Source: Pseudomonadota bacterium (GTDB lineage: Bacteria; Pseudomonadota; Alphaproteobacteria; Rhodobacterales; Rhodobacteraceae). From it: a stretch of 5,849 bases of DNA. The stretch spans positions 1-5,849 of the forward strand of contig JAQBUS010000093.1 in assembly GCA_027623875.1 (NCBI GenBank), read 5' to 3'. Position numbers and translations under genes: made by a program. The notes beneath the pieces were generated by a model. It saw nothing but the letters and a program-made list of their open reading frames with translations. It had not been told where the DNA came from and did no database searches. Position 1 is the stretch's first letter, and every line of letters starts with the position of its first letter. Of this stretch, positions 4,997 to 5,849 are shown piece by piece.

Positions 4997-5849
4997 TTGG
5001 AAAAATTGTCAGATCAAGCAAGTCGACCACACGATGAATTAAAGAATATCCTAAGAGATGATTTAGAAGAAGTTTCGAACCTTATCAAGCTGCGGATGAA
5101 ATCAGAGCATGCACCGCTAATAGAGGAGATTGCAGACCATCTTTTAAAAGCTGGAGGAAAGCGCTTACGTCCATTACTAACACTGGCCAGTGCAAAGATA
5201 TGTGGTTATCAAGGGTATTCTCACATTCAATTGGCGGCCGCTGTGGAGTTTATTCATACTGCTACTTTACTACATGATGATGTGGTTGATGAAAGTGATC
5301 GACGGCGTGGAAAGTCATCTGTAAACATTTTGTGGGATAATGCTTCCAGCGTTCTGGTCGGGGATTACTTGTTCGCCCGATCTTTTCAGTTAATGACTAA
5401 TGCTGGTAGATTAGATATCCTGGAAATATTGTCAGCTGCATCTGCCAAAATTGCTGAGGGAGAGGTTCTACAGTTATCATCTACTGGTGATCTTAAAACT
5501 AAAGAAGAGACATATTATAAAATTATAAGGGGAAAGACTGCGGCGTTATTCTCGGCATCTATGGAGGTGGGAGCTCTCATAGCTGATGCGGATAAGGAAG
5601 TAGTAGAGTCCCTCTATCGATATGGTGACGCACTTGGCGTCAGCTTTCAGATTACAGATGATTTGTTGGATTTTGATGGAGGAAGTAGTTCTCTTGGAAA
5701 AAATACAGGTGATGATTTCAAAGAGCAAAAATTAACATTACCGATCATACATGCACTTTCGAATGCAACAGAAGCTGAGTTTCAATTCTGGCAACGGACA
5801 ATCGAAAGAGGTGAGCAGATTGACGGTGATTTTAAAAAAGCTGTAAATA
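4997..5849 (+). CDS. ispB: Polyprenyl diphosphate synthase (octaprenyl/decaprenyl type), C-terminus cut off
   Basis: The enzyme extends farnesyl-type diphosphates with isopentenyl diphosphate to build the long side chain of ubiquinone. The frame is open from TTG 4997 to the window end: 284 codons of an expected 320-335, so roughly 45 residues are missing. With TTG 4997 as residue 1, G-G-K-R-L-R-P (53-59) binds isopentenyl diphosphate and D-D-V-V-D (94-98) is the first Asp-rich motif. G-E-V-L-Q-L lies mid-protein, and D-D-L-L-D (221-225) is the second Asp-rich motif, followed by G-K-N-T-G-D-D-F. Ala89, five residues before the first motif, leaves the pocket open and fits a long product. Decaprenyl is likely because alphaproteobacteria commonly use ubiquinone-10, but this is inference. 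No ATG precedes residue 34, so the start is TTG at 4997 or 5006. It is divergent from the methyltransferase gene. Confidence 0.92.
   Translation, partial: MEKLSDQASRPHDELKNILRDDLEEVSNLIKLRMKSEHAPLIEEIADHLLKAGGKRLRPLLTLASAKICGYQGYSHIQLAAAVEFIHTATLLHDDVVDESDRRRGKSSVNILWDNASSVLVGDYLFARSFQLMTNAGRLDILEILSAASAKIAEGEVLQLSSTGDLKTKEETYYKIIRGKTAALFSASMEVGALIADADKEVVESLYRYGDALGVSFQITDDLLDFDGGSSSLGKNTGDDFKEQKLTLPIIHALSNATEAEFQFWQRTIERGEQIDGDFKKAVN

Noticed and set aside
5546..5728. A 60-codon minus-strand frame inside ispB
   Set aside because: It is antisense to the second Asp-rich motif region of a conserved synthase.

Overview
The window looks like chromosomal housekeeping DNA from an AT-rich alphaproteobacterium, most likely a marine Rhodobacterales (Roseobacter-type) lineage. 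The thiolase at 2681-3856 and the polyprenyl diphosphate synthase at the right edge read, from memory, very like Roseobacter PhaA and IspB. The 3-deoxy-octulosonate-8-phosphate synthase shows a Gram-negative envelope with Kdo. The tRNA-Gln(UUG) has the usual alphaproteobacterial form. There is no sign of phage, transposon, CRISPR, plasmid or defence genes.

Layout, left to right. At the left edge, the first 22 codons of a leftward membrane or secreted protein start with GTG behind a very strong double Shine-Dalgarno. A 272-bp divergent spacer follows; it carries a perfect TATAAT box, with a 16-bp dyad beside it, in front of kdsA (rightward). kdsA runs tail to tail into a leftward HI0933/YhiN-type flavoprotein, and the two stop codons overlap on TTAA. 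The flavoprotein promoter appears to place the transcript start on its own ATG. It lies back to back with the promoter of a tRNA-Gln gene. The acetyl-CoA acetyltransferase gene phaA follows, standing alone without phaB. It converges on a leftward TrmN6/YfiC-type N6-adenine methyltransferase. Another 269-bp divergent spacer separates this from a polyprenyl (probably decaprenyl or octaprenyl) diphosphate synthase gene. That gene starts with TTG and is cut by the right edge, so no closed reading frame marks it.

The genes do not form one pathway. They cover lipopolysaccharide core (kdsA), carbon storage or acetoacetyl-CoA metabolism (phaA), tRNA supply and probable tRNA modification (tRNA-Gln, methyltransferase) and the quinone side chain (ispB). 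Nearly every gene is its own transcription unit, because orientation switches at almost every junction.

I see no convincing new biological system. The most interesting item is in the methyltransferase/ispB spacer. Two out-of-frame blocks there resemble a decayed DUF2007-type small gene, which in my recollection sits at exactly this place in many alphaproteobacteria. The other points worth checking are the apparent leaderless transcript of the flavoprotein and the dyad inside the kdsA promoter.
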